Position numbers and translations under genes: made by a program
Assembly (NCBI GenBank): GCA_036023115.1
Contig: JAYKKT010000089.1
Location: forward strand, 9,651,501-9,715,500
Origin: Brasenia schreberi
Taxonomy: Eukaryota; Streptophyta; Magnoliopsida; Nymphaeales; Cabombaceae
Direction of reading: 5' to 3'
DNA length: 64,000 nt
Part shown: in pieces, positions 12,791-23,099 of the stretch
Layout: each line of letters opens with the position of its first letter
How positions within the stretch are numbered: position 1 is the stretch's first letter
The notes under the pieces: model-generated
What the model was told of the DNA's origin: nothing
The model's input: the letters and a program-made list of their open reading frames with translations, nothing else
Databases searched by the model: none

Positions 12791-13259
12791 AGTCTCTTTT
12801 TATGCTCCAGTCATACACAACTGAGGTGCGCTCGAGGTCGACTCGAATCAACGTATGTGCTCTTCAAGTTGTGTGTGCATTTTATCTTTTGAGGAAGGCA
12901 CTCATACGTACTCATAGCGGGGCGCTAATTTCTCTAAGGAAAGTGCGCAAGGGTAACTCTCACAGATAAGTTTCTGATTTTTGCTTTTAATTTTGTTTTT
13001 CGTACGACTTGATTATGACTTAGTCTCTCTTTATGCTCCAGTCATACGCAACTGAGGTGTGTTCGAAGTCGACTCGAATCGAGGTATGTGCTCTTTGAGT
13101 TGTGTGTGCATTTTATCTTTTGAGAAAGGCGCAGGTGCCCATACGTACTCATAGCGGGGCGCTGATTTCTCTAAGAAAAGTGTGCAAGGGTAACTCAAAC
13201 AAATAAGTTTTTGATTTTTGCTTTTGTTTTTGTTTTCCGTACGGCTTGATTATGACTTA
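12791..13259 (+). repeat. tandem duplication, 231- and ~238-bp units
   Basis: Unit 1 (12791-13021) and unit 2 (13022-about 13259) share almost the whole sequence, starting 'AGTCTCT.TTTATGCTCCAG' and ending 'TTGATTATGACTTA'. Differences are scattered substitutions plus a small insertion ('GCAGGTGC') in unit 2. No conserved open frame spans the units. Confidence 0.9.
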
Positions 13260-13723
13260 TTTTGGATCTATGAATGTTGTTTATGATTGGGATACGTTTA
13301 CATTTGTCGTATATTATTTTATTATGCATATATATGTACGGTTTTTCCCAATACTAAATTTTTTCAATCTTCACAAACTAGATCCAAGTTTCATGCTCAA
13401 AACAATGATCTTACAACAACTATTTTCTGCAAAACCAAGCCTTTCCGACTCTAAGTGGCCCTCCTTGGGTCATTGTGTTCTTTCAAGAGAGTACACTTCT
13501 ATTATTCATGACAAATTTAATCATGAAGTGATCATTGAAACTGAATCTTTTTGCTTCGACATGCATTATTTTTTATTCTCATCTCTTATGTAGGACTTGA
13601 TACATCACCGTTTAACTGTTAGGAGATTTTCAATTTTAAATGTCTAAGTGTGCTAGGGAATGTGTGTGTTTGTAGTCACTTATGTAACCCTAGCTACTCC
13701 TGAGCACTTACCCATATACTTTT

Positions 13724-14110
13724 GGTGATTCATCTAATAAGCAGTTTCATTGTGTTATATACTCTAGGAAATGTGTTTGAGAATATCAACAACTAAGCCT
13801 TTTCCCATACTAGACGGGGTCAGCTACATGGATTCTTTGTTTCCACATAGCCCTATCATGTGTCATGTTAGCAATTAACTCACAATAAGCTAGATCATTC
13901 TTTATTATTTTTTTCAACACTTTTGTGCTCATTCTCTACCTCTTTTAATACTTTCAAAATCTAGTTTTTCATACCTTCTTACAGGGTGATTCATCTAATA
14001 AGCAGTTTCATTGTGTTATATACTCTAGGAAATGTGTTTGAGAATATCAACAACAACAACTAAGTCTTTTCCTAGAGTATATAACATACCTTCTTACAGG
14101 GTGATTCATC
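13724..14110. repeat. duplicated and scrambled block around an RTE 3' end
   Basis: The 60-odd bases beginning GTGATTCATCTAATAAGCAG occur at 13724 and again, nearly identical, at 13986. Within the second copy a short inverted piece (CCTAGAGTATATAAC, 14071-14085) and a third start 'GTGATTCATC' (14101) appear. Confidence 0.85.
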
Positions 14111-14376
14111 ATGGATTCTTTGCTTTCACATATCCCTATCATGTGCCATGTTAACAATTAACTCACAATAAGCTAAATAATTCTTTATTATTTTTTCCAA
14201 TACTTTTGTGGTCGTTTTCTACCTCTTTTAATACTTTCAAAATCTATTTTTTCATACCTTCTTAGAGGTTCTTCTTTTGATCTTCTTTCTATATGTCCAA
14301 ACCATCTTAAACAATATTCTCTCATTTTATCCTCTATTAGTGTCACTCCTAATTGTTTCTAGTAACCTCATTTTAT
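13795..14376 (-). mobile_element. RTE LINE 3' fragment, rearranged
   Basis: Minus-strand 3' end of the same RTE family as 29708-32936. The tail side reads 'CAACAACTAAGCC...GACGGGGTC' from 13795, followed by the C-terminal coding region (counterpart of 'IEDKMREHRLRW') to about 14376. The 3' part is present twice because of the local duplication at 13724-14110. Confidence 0.85.
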
Positions 14377-15442
14377 GAGTTTCAATACTATATGTGATGT
14401 CACTCAAATACAATTTTTTTTGTTTGGACCATGTCGTCCATAATATCTAATTTCAACTACCATGCTATAGAAGGCTTTATGATTCTAGGCATTCTTGACC
14501 ACTATATTTTGTTAATTCAGAGTTTTGTTTGTTTATTGGCTTGTTCACTATCTTCAAGATCTTAAATACTTGAGATATATTTTTCTAGTAATGTACTATT
14601 CTAATGGTGATTTTCTTATGCGGGGCTGTCCTTTTTTACACAGGTTACATCTCACGACTGACCCTTTTTTTTCTTCTCTGCCTCCCACTCTCCGCTCAAC
14701 TCTCTTGCGGCTGGCTTCTCTCTCTCACGCCTTCCGCTATCGTTGTCTTTTCATTCAACTCTATCACTTTCTGCTTCTTGCAGCTTGCCTTTACTCCCTC
14801 TCTCGCCCTATCATTGCCTTCTTGCAGCTAACCCAATCATATCCACCGTCAAAGCTCTTGCAAAAGAAAGAAAGCAAGAGTAGCATGAGAACTAAGTGAT
14901 ATTCGCATTGAGAAACCGGCTGAGGTTAGCTGTAAATTGTGGGTGTTCACTCTTTGGTTTTCATAGTTTACGAACATCAGGTTTAAATCATGAAACCGGG
15001 GTTGTTCCGGTGGTTTTTGGAAACAGATAATTCATTTTCTTTTGAAAATAAAAAGGATAGTACCCCAAATGAAGTTATAGTAATTTTGTAAAAACCAAAT
15101 CTATGTGTGATAATTATGGATACTTTTCTTTTGCATATTGTAGCTTGTGATGTTATAGATCAAAGGAATTGTTAGCAGTCTATGTGTGCATGTATACGTA
15201 AATGAATTTAGTCTATGTGTGCATGTAAGTGAATTTTGTGACATAAAATAACATATAGATCAAACCGGCTTGCTTCATAGACTGGGTTCCCGTACCAAAG
15301 GCTTTCGGGGCTGACATTCATTCTTTGAGTATCTCCTGAAGAATAAGGGGTATCACCCATCTGCTATTTCTATCATAGGTATGATTTTGCTGTTCACCCA
15401 ATTTTACAAATGAGAGTGAGTGTTTATGTGTGTGAGCGTGTC

Positions 15443-15467
15443 TATATATATATATATATATATATAT
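15443..15467. repeat. TA microsatellite
   Basis: About 12 TA units. The surrounding stretch 14.4-15.5 kb has no supported gene; an open frame at 14525-14899 is low-complexity Leu/Ser and unconvincing. Confidence 0.85.
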
Positions 15468-15569
15468 TTATTTATTCATACGATACAACAAATTCTGTTT
15501 CTTTGAATTTTTTTTTGGGAGAAGAGGGATGGTTTACAGTTCTTTGAGGTAATATTTCAACCAGATGGA

Positions 15570-16750
15570 AGATTTCCTTTTCTATCACCTAATTTGTGTT
15601 CCCTTTTATGATGAACCCTCTTCTAGGACACTAACATCAGACTTGATGTGCCTAACTATGAGTGTGCGCATGCGAACCAAATAATTTGTAGAAGAAATTT
15701 GTAATTAAAAATTCCTCCTTACAGTTTTAGATGTTGAGTGAAGCAAATCCTTACCAAATGTTAAACACCCACTCCCAGGCATCGGACTCCTGTTGCCTTC
15801 GATGTGAAGGTGACTTTCTGTTCATTGTGCCTTCTTTCAAAATGGAGTTCTCTTCTTGCCTATACAGGGACTGATTATTTGATTAAGGGATAGCGTCTTG
15901 GTTTGTAGATCAGAACTTCGACACTGTGGGTGAGCATCTGTCAGGAAGGGGTCATCTTAACGTTCTTGAGACGAGTGCTCATTCCAGTCAATGAGCAAGG
16001 AGCCGTGGCTCTTGCTAGCAAGTCCTACCCACTCATAGCAGGGTAATGGCGTTCGTTATTGTTTAGCTACCGGTGAGCGACAATGGTCATGAAGCCAATA
16101 CAGAGGAGCTCATTGTCACTGACACTCGTGTAGACTGCCACAACTTAGAAGAGATAAGGAAGCTGCAAGCCGGAATTCACTTGGGACTAGAATCAAACAT
16201 ATGGCGGAGAGCAACGCCCCTCCATTGATGTGGTTCAAGCTCTCTTCAACCATTTGCAGGGATGTCTTCAAGAAACAAAGCCTACGAGTTTTCATCACTA
16301 GAGACACGTTTGCTGATTCCTCAACTTCAACTGCAACCTAAGTGTTCCTCTTTTTTTTTACAATAGGAGGCTGGAACCTAAAACACAAATCGTCACATGC
16401 ATGCGCTAAGAATCGCACAAACTACATGCGAGATGGAAGTCAGACAGGCCTGTCAGATGAGCTAATGCTTTCATTTCATCGAACTCATCACATGTGAGGT
16501 GGGATTCAAGCTCACCAGGATGCAGGGGAACCTTCACATCGAAGGCAAGACGAGTCCCATTCCTGGAGTGGGTGTGAAGATTTGGTAAGGATATGCTTCA
16601 CTCAACATCTAATAAAAAACTATAAGGAAGAGCTTTTACTATTTATGAACCACGAATTTCTTCTACAAAAGATTTTGAGCTGTGATTCCGAGTCAGGGTT
16701 CCTCGTCATAAGAACGGAAAACAGATTCAGTGATAGAGATTACGGCAAAG
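15570..16750. mobile_element. element with ~250-bp terminal inverted repeats
   Basis: The left arm (about 15570-15830) matches the reverse complement of the right arm (about 16525-16750): shared blocks include TAGATGTTGAGTGAAGCA, ATCCTTACCAAAT, TTGTAGAAGAAATT and CCTTCGATGTGAAGGT. Arms this long fit Mutator-like or foldback DNA transposons. The roughly 700-bp interior has no transposase; it holds one 63-codon open frame (16116-16307, minus) that matches no family I know. Target-site duplications could not be fixed because the outer ends are diverged. Confidence 0.6.
16116..16307 (-). CDS. unrecognised 63-aa open frame inside inverted-repeat element
   Basis: Short open frame centrally placed between the two inverted arms, not low-complexity ('KTRRLCFLKTSLQMVEE' near its N-terminus). 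It could be a captured gene fragment, as Mutator-like elements often carry, or chance. No function is proposed. Confidence 0.15.
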   Translation of the reverse strand: MSLVMKTRRLCFLKTSLQMVEESLNHINGGALLSAICLILVPSEFRLAASLSLLSCGSLHECQ

Positions 16751-17032
16751 AAACAAAATACTGTATCCAATATAACTCTCTTTCCACCATTAATTAACAG
16801 AATCTTTAACACAGTCTCAATGGACTCTGAATAAGCCCATCAATTCGGCCGAACAATTCCACATTCTTCCTTTTATATGTGCCACGGCCTAGGCGAGAGG
16901 ACAGCCATTAATGGTTGCGATCGAGGGCTTACATTTGTATAAGAAAATTACGGAAACAAATATCTTTACTTGTGTACTCTATAGATCAGGGACGAAAGGA
17001 GTGAAAGGGAGATCAAAGTGAGAAAAGGAATT

Positions 17033-18529
17033 CTAACAATGATCAGTATTCAATGGATACTGACAATACTTTCCATTCTTCATGCAGAGGAAGAACCGCT
17101 CATAGGCAGCAGCCATCTTCCGAGCAGTAAACATAGACAGCGCGTACTCCTGGCACGTCGCCCCTTTTCTGGCGAGCTTCTCCCGCCCGTCTCTGATTGC
17201 GGACTCCATCGCCTCTGTCAACGACTTGACATTTGGCGAAAACGTATACCCGAAACCATCATTCAATATCACACTACGAGTGATACTCGGAAAATTGGTC
17301 GCTAAAAGCGGCTTTCCGCAATGCATCGCTTCCATGAGAGTGAGATCAAGTCCCTGAGGTCTCAGAGTCGGGTTCACAAACACGTCGAGCGCATTATAAA
17401 ACTCCGTCAGCCGCGATGGTTCCAGCGGGCCCAGCACCTTCACGTTCGGCTCCAGCTCCTTGTACCTTGCCTCCCATGGCCCCGATCCGGCGATCAGCAA
17501 ATACACATCCGGATATCGCTTCCTTATGATCGAAAATGCCTCGAAAAGAATTGGGTGTCCCTTGTCTTTCACCAGCCTCCCTGCGACGCCCATAACGATC
17601 TTGGCATCCTCAGGAACCCCGAATTCCTTTCGGAATTTCTTTCCGATTTGGGGATCACTATAGAAACTATCATGGTCGACCCCGTTGAGAATGATGTGAA
17701 CGTTCTCAATGGGGAGTTGGTAGATGTTAGTGAGAATCTCGCCTACACTGTCACTAATGCCTATATGGTGGGGATAGAAGGAGAAGAACCTTATTTCTTC
17801 TAGCAGTTTCGGGAACAAGTCCCTGAAGTGGGCTTCTAGCTGCGCTGGCCGCGTCTCGATCGCCGGCCGGAGGAGATCTTGGAAGAGGTAGGAGTGCAAG
17901 CCTTCATAGGCGATTCCATGCCAAGTAACGGCGAGGTTAGTCACAGCCCGGGCGCGCCAATGCGGCAAAGCGACACTTTCCGTGTGGAGGAAATCAAAAG
18001 GTTTGGTGGAATTCTCCTTGGTGAAGATCTCCCATGCGATGGAGTGGTCAAGCAGGCCGTTATCATTGGAGGCGAAGTGGATATTGAGGGTTCCGTCGAC
18101 GATGTGGTCCATCCGCCGGGCCGGCCCGTCGGCGGGGACTGTAAAGACATGGACGGTGTGCCCGGCCCGCGCCAACGCGCTGTAGAGCGTGTGGGCATGC
18201 CGCTCCATGCCACCCGGGGCCGCGTTCACTGGCCACTTCTTGGAGAAGACGGCGAGGCGGAGGGTTTCCCTAGCCTGTCCGAAGCACAACTTGTTCCACG
18301 CAAAATTCGCCCGTCGTAGATCACCCGACCAATTCCCGTGTCTCGCAGCCGGAGACGCCGTGCAGGGAACCTCCGGAGGAGAATAAATCAAACTGCTTTG
18401 GCTGAAGACGAGCAACACAAAGAAGACGATGCTTGTCAGGACAACGGTGCTGATACAAAGTCGCATCGAAGACGAAGAAAAACAAAACCGAGAACTGGAT
18501 TTCCTCGGGGTTGTGGGTTTTTGGCCCAT
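17033..18529 (-). CDS. GT4 family glycosyltransferase, type II membrane, 498 aa
   Basis: Intronless gene for a GT-B fold glycosyltransferase (Glycos_transf_1 family), probably in Golgi or other endomembranes; donor and acceptor unknown. It resembles the small plant family annotated as UDP-glycosyltransferase superfamily proteins, such as Arabidopsis At1g75420 and At1g19710 (recalled, not searched). A Ser-rich cytoplasmic N-terminus is followed by one membrane span (about 24-43). The N-terminal donor-side loop is 'PGGMERHAHTLYSAL' (105-119). The C-terminal domain starts near 279 ('ILNGVDHDSF'), with 'GVAGRLVKDKG' at 314-324, 'LLIAGSGPW' at 344-352 and 'QGLDLTLMEAM' at 392-402. In the usual E-x7-E motif the first Glu is replaced (Q392/G393 region) and E400 is kept; I believe this is normal for the family. 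The open frame extends 87 codons upstream, but that part is not protein-like and the Met at 18529 gives a proper signal anchor. Confidence 0.9.
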   Translation of the reverse strand: MGQKPTTPRKSSSRFCFSSSSMRLCISTVVLTSIVFFVLLVFSQSSLIYSPPEVPCTASPAARHGNWSGDLRRANFAWNKLCFGQARETLRLAVFSKKWPVNAAPGGMERHAHTLYSALARAGHTVHVFTVPADGPARRMDHIVDGTLNIHFASNDNGLLDHSIAWEIFTKENSTKPFDFLHTESVALPHWRARAVTNLAVTWHGIAYEGLHSYLFQDLLRPAIETRPAQLEAHFRDLFPKLLEEIRFFSFYPHHIGISDSVGEILTNIYQLPIENVHIILNGVDHDSFYSDPQIGKKFRKEFGVPEDAKIVMGVAGRLVKDKGHPILFEAFSIIRKRYPDVYLLIAGSGPWEARYKELEPNVKVLGPLEPSRLTEFYNALDVFVNPTLRPQGLDLTLMEAMHCGKPLLATNFPSITRSVILNDGFGYTFSPNVKSLTEAMESAIRDGREKLARKGATCQEYALSMFTARKMAAAYERFFLCMKNGKYCQYPLNTDHC

Positions 18530-19480
18530 GGCGGAATCTTTCCCTTCCCTTTGGGGTTGGGAAAGATGTGTTTCAATGGTGTAATTCTGGTGATTTTTCA
18601 CGGATCTTGGTGGGGATCGGCCATGGGAGGATCTCCGGAAATAATTCCTTGGTTGGGACGGTCGGGATTCCGTGTTTGGTTCGTGGAATTCGGGTACCGA
18701 CGCCCGACCACGCACGAGGAGGACGGAAGCTGGGACACGGTCGCTTGTTTTGTTTCCTTCGTCTTCCCTTTCCTCCTCTTTCCTGGTCAACTTTGCCGTC
18801 CTGTGCAGCGTTGTAGTGGGCCGTCCACCAATTTAAGTTTGGTACGGTGGGTTTAGTTTGGAAAGTCAACATCTCGAATTTTGGGTTGTGGGTTGGATCT
18901 GGATTCGGATATAATCGCTTTCTTATCCAACCTGAGTCCAGCTATCTGTCCGGATAAGGAGAACCTAGGTAGCGGAATGGGTCGACCTGAAACAACCATA
19001 TACGACCTCGTTCCGGTGGCACATATATAACGATGAAAGTTGGTTAACGTCGACCCATCACAAACCCAATCAGGTCTAGTAAACTCAGATCGGGTCAGGG
19101 TCAACTTGCTGCTGATGGTAGTGGATTCGATACAACTGGTCAGATCTGATAATCAGGAGATCCAGGACGTCAGCCATGCTGCTGTTACTCTGTGTCTAGG
19201 GGTTATTAAAACTCAGTTCCTTTCCAAATGGAAGCAACAAGTCAACTACCAAGATGCATAAAGTATGTCATTCAATTACTAGTTAGGTATAACGCATCTT
19301 GGCCCAATCAACTTGCCATTTTAATTCATTACCTTGTGAGGAACGAGGTCCTTTTGGGTTCTTCAATGGTGTTTCATTTGCTGACCTTGAGATCGTTGAG
19401 CTTCTTTTTCTCTTTTTCTTGTATTTTGGGTGCAACGGTGATGAGAGAACAAGATACGCTCATGCCCTTCGACTTGACTT
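18530..19480. other. upstream region of glycosyltransferase, no gene seen
   Basis: Fairly GC-rich at 18530-18850 (probable 5' leader and promoter of the minus-strand gene), then ordinary AT-rich sequence. Open frames at 18338-18856 and 19040-19497 are shadows or lack homology. Confidence 0.4.
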
Positions 19481-19515
19481 GTGAGCCGACCTCCTAGCAA
19501 GGTGAGCTAGCTTTT
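19471..19515 (-). mobile_element. SINE head fragment
   Basis: The minus strand reads 'CTAGCTCACCTTGCTAGGAGG', an A-box-like tRNA start like that at 21320-21405. The B-box side is missing. Confidence 0.3.
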
Positions 19516-19559
19516 CGTACTTGTGATGCATGTCACTCTCGACTTAGATAATATTACTA

Positions 19560-19705
19560 CTTAAAGTTGTCTCAAGTAGTCTCTTCAAATATTCAAACCA
19601 CTTTACATCTCCCTTCATTTTATCCTTTATGATGCCTTACTACAGATTCGATCTTTGTCCATTTTATCCTTTATGATGCCTTATTACAGATTCACTCTTT
19701 GTCAT
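19560..19705 (-). mobile_element. inverted RTE fragment with 45-bp tandem repeat
   Basis: The minus strand resembles the C-terminal RTE coding stretch ('GATAAAATGA.GGGA', 'GTGGTTTGA'). A unit of about 45 bp beginning CATTTTATCCTTTATGATGC occurs twice in direct repeat. It lies head-to-head with the plus-strand RTE piece that follows. Confidence 0.45.
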
Positions 19706-19724
19706 ACATCTACTTTAGTACCAA

Positions 19725-19990
19725 TAGAGGATAAAATGAGAGAACATCGTTTAAGATGGTTTGACATATAGAGAAAAGATTAAAAGAAGAACCTGAAAAA
19801 CTAAACTTGAAAAGTATTAAAAGAGATTGAGGACAACCACAAAAGTGTTGGAAAGAAACAATAAAGAATGATCTGGTTTATTGTGAGTTAACTCATAACA
19901 TGACACATGATAGGGCTATGTGGAAACAAAGAATCTATGTAGCCGACCTCATCTAGTATGGGAAAAGGTTTAGTAGTTGTTGTTGTTGTT
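19725..19990 (+). mobile_element. 5'-truncated RTE LINE 3' end
   Basis: Matches the family's last coding part ('IEDKMREHRLRWF') and 3' end ('GTAGCCGACCTCATCTAGTA'), ending in GTTGTTGTTGTTGTT, the microsatellite-like tail typical of RTE elements. Confidence 0.88.
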
Positions 19991-20669
19991 GATTGATCCA
20001 TGTTTAATCGTGGCTCGGATACAAGGAGACTGAACCATATATTGGCTCGCTATACGAGCAATCTCAGTTAACGAGGACAATTTCATTGCGAGCTCAGCTG
20101 GTTCGTGAATTACAAAGAAAACCTTTATAAAGGAGCAAGCTAAGTCCAACTTGCTTATACCCCACGAAGGAATAGGAAAATGGTTTAGGTCCTTTTTGTT
20201 GATTTAAGTCTGAGAAAAATTAATTTAGCCGTTTGACATATGACCGTCGGCGATCTAGGACCTAAGTCACTCGATACATCACAAGAACTATGGTTTGGCT
20301 CCAGTTCTAGCAATCCATGCGAGGATGGTGTCGTCCCTTGAAACTAAAGAAAAGGTAAATTTTTAGTGCTTAAATGTGAGGAGAACAGTTGCTTGTGTAA
20401 TCAATTTCCCCACCAGTGGGGGACTTTTTTTTGGTTGTAAGGGAGATTGAAGCCTGGTACACACACCTTCGGAGTTGAACTCGCGGCCAGCTATCAGGCG
20501 AGTCGGGAACCCGCAAGTGGGTTATGGCCTTGAGAACACCAATAAGTGAAAAATTAAATCTTAACCATTCAATCTTTCTTGCTCAAGATCCTCTCCACCC
20601 AACTGATCATGCATCTCAAAGTTCAGGATTTAGACTGATGGGGTTCCCCAAATGAGTTTATGTAGAATA

Positions 20670-20760
20670 TACCCTCTGCACGATGACCGATATCTAGGTG
20701 CCCCCCTCACAAGGTGAAGGTCACTAGTTCGATACCAGGAGAGTGCATCAGAGTTTTGCC
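20670..20760 (+). mobile_element. SINE-like remnant (B box)
   Basis: Contains AAGGTCACTAGTTCGATACC at 20716-20735, a good tRNA B-box context; the A box is degenerate. A related stretch with 'AGTTGAACTC' lies at 20450-20540. Confidence 0.35.
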
Positions 20761-20785
20761 TCCTCATTCTTCCATAAAACGAATA

Positions 20786-20919
20786 CAATAACAACAACTA
20801 AGCCTTTTTCAATACTAGACGGGGTCGGCTACGTGGATTCTTTGTTTTCACATATCCCTATCGTGTACCATGTTAGCAGTTAACTCAAAATGAGCTAGAT
20901 CATTCTTTATTGTTTCTTA
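20786..20919 (-). mobile_element. short RTE insertion with 13-bp target-site duplication
   Basis: A 134-bp 5'-truncated RTE 3' end on the minus strand, flanked by direct repeats CATAAAACGAATA at 20773-20785 and 20920-20932. The TTG-type tail lies on the left, as expected. The perfect duplication suggests a relatively recent insertion. Confidence 0.93.
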
Positions 20920-21319
20920 CATAAAACGAATATTGAGAAATAATGGAGCGTAACTAAGTTGCTTCTACAGCACGATGCATTCATTTGATATAATTTAGTA
21001 TGAACAGTAAAGAGTAAAAAAGAGTTGGATCTCCCCCCTCTCTCTCTCACTCTTTTGAGGGAAACAAAGCTATATTAATGACTCAATCAATTTCAAGAAC
21101 AGAGGAAAGAAATTGTGGTTGTCCTTCTATCCAGGTGGAAGAATCATATATGGTAGCACACTTAGAAACTTCATTTTACAATATCTAGCAGTGTATACAG
21201 CCTCAAATTTGTGGCGTAGAAAAAGATTTCGTATACATCTTCATACGATCTGTCCTCCTTGATGGCTTGCAGCTCTCCTTCATGGAAATTCATAATACCT
21301 TCTTTCTTGCTTGTGCTCC

Positions 21320-21405
21320 CAGAAACTGTTCCTTATTGTATCAAACTCAGGACCTTACACTTGTGAGTCAACCCCTAGCCAAGTGAGCTACGGCTCGTTG
21401 TGTCA
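21320..21405 (-). mobile_element. tRNA-derived SINE remnant
   Basis: On the minus strand an A-box-like TAGCTCACTTGG (21390-21379) precedes a B-box-like GAGTTTGATAC (21349-21339) at tRNA-like spacing. No full tRNA fold is evident. Confidence 0.5.
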
Positions 21406-21836
21406 AAACTTTTGCTAAATTGGCAAGTTGTTGACAAAGGTGATGTTTCAAGCATGGTTTGACTATTTTATAATTTATTGTAAAAGTGAAGGGAATGTGC
21501 ATGTCATGCACACACCCAATTGTTTACTGATGATAGCATATTATCACAATAGCTTATGGTAATATGCGCTTTATTGAGATTAATCAAATACAAAAATACA
21601 AAAACTGGTAATCAGAATATATTTAACATCCTTTATTTGTTGTATTCACGTATTCAATGTAGTTAAAAGGCCAATTTGGAACCATTCTTTTTTCCGATTG
21701 CATTGTGAGCTGATGATTATTTGTTAAATGAAGCCTTACTATGCATTAAACTTGATTGTAATTTCTAACATACTAAATGCAAAGCAGATAAAGACACTCA
21801 ACGGTTGAATCTAGTACTGGGTGGTCTAAAAACAGG

Positions 21837-21837
21837 A

Positions 21838-21874
<37 letters not shown>

Positions 21875-21876
21875 CA
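21837..21876. repeat. CA/TA compound microsatellite
   Basis: CA units run directly into TA units. The neighbouring stretch 21.4-22.8 kb has two modest open frames (21969-22196, 22313-22585) with no recognisable homology, so no gene is called. Confidence 0.9.
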
Positions 21877-22979
21877 TAAAGTTTTTATTGATTTCCATAC
21901 AGGCCTTTAACTAATTTTCAAAGTTTCGCTTTTTTATTGGCTTTAGAATAAGAAGAGAGGCCTCAAAAGTGTTGGTAAAGTATGATTTTGCTTGTTTGCA
22001 GACCTATGACACAAGATCGAAGTTAGTGGAAACTAAACGCGTGAAGGGCCGTGTTGACGTTTCGGTTGGCTTCGATGGCCAACTGTTTCTCACAAACCGA
22101 ACACGTGAAGTTTCAGAAATTTGCTACAGATTTTGCTTTCCTTTGGCTTGGGTTGGTTGGCATGAAATGGCTGGTGGAGTTCATGAAAAGGGATAAGGGG
22201 GTGGCGAATCAGGTGGACCCGTTGGGCCATATAGGTTTCAAGTCAAAAGCAGGTTGATCCTGGCATGACTTTTCTTTTCCCTAGTTAGTCTCAAAACCCA
22301 GACCTGACCTGATTGGTGTTCGAGTGGACCCAACTCGAATTTTGTGGGGGTTGCTTTGTGCGACTCAGGCCCGGGTTCCTCTCTCTCTCATCAAGAATCC
22401 CGAAACTAGGTGTTGACGTACTTGGGTTTCTTCAGGGATTTGTGATTGTAGACATGTCTGTAAGATCCGGGGAACCATGCATTCTGGCGTTCAGTGAACA
22501 GGGACTCCCTTTCTCGTCGTCCGTCAATGTTGTTCAACACTCTACCTGTTTGGTGAAATGCGTGAGAGAGAGAGAGAAGGTGTAACCAGCATCAGGTTAA
22601 AGGTTTGAAAATTGACTCATTGTGCAACAGCTTTTAAGAAAATGAGATATTCTTAACATATAACTTTCGTGAACCCTTGGAAGAACATCAAATCCAATTG
22701 ATTCTTGTGAGTCTAGGTAAGATTGCATGCACAGGGTTGCGTCTTTTAAAGTAGAAGAAGACTTCGTTCATGTAATGCTCATCTGTTTTGGTTCGTGTAG
22801 TCCAACAATCAAACATAAGAGAATTGAGTTAGATGTTGGGCAGCTTTGGTTAACATAACAGCCATATAAGAAGGGGTGTTGGAGTCACTTTCACCACTGC
22901 GAGGATTTTGTTGTGAAGAGAACGGATGAGTTTGAGTTAGTACAAAATCAACCCCGACATGATCATGATCACTGATCAA

Positions 22980-22982
<3 letters not shown>

Positions 22983-23046
<64 letters not shown>
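22983..23046. repeat. TC/AC compound microsatellite
   Basis: About 15 TC units followed by about 16 AC units. Open frames across it are artefacts of the repeat. Confidence 0.95.
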
Positions 23047-23051
<5 letters not shown>

Positions 23052-23099
23052 GGCACAAACACAGATGCACACGCAGGCATGCATATGACATCAGCCAAC

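Noticed and set aside
14525..14899. 124-codon open frame
   Set aside because: Leu/Ser-rich translation of CT-rich DNA; no recognisable family.
18530..18790. N-terminal 87-codon extension of the glycosyltransferase frame
   Set aside because: The composition is not protein-like, and the internal Met at 18529 leads directly into a good signal anchor as in relatives.
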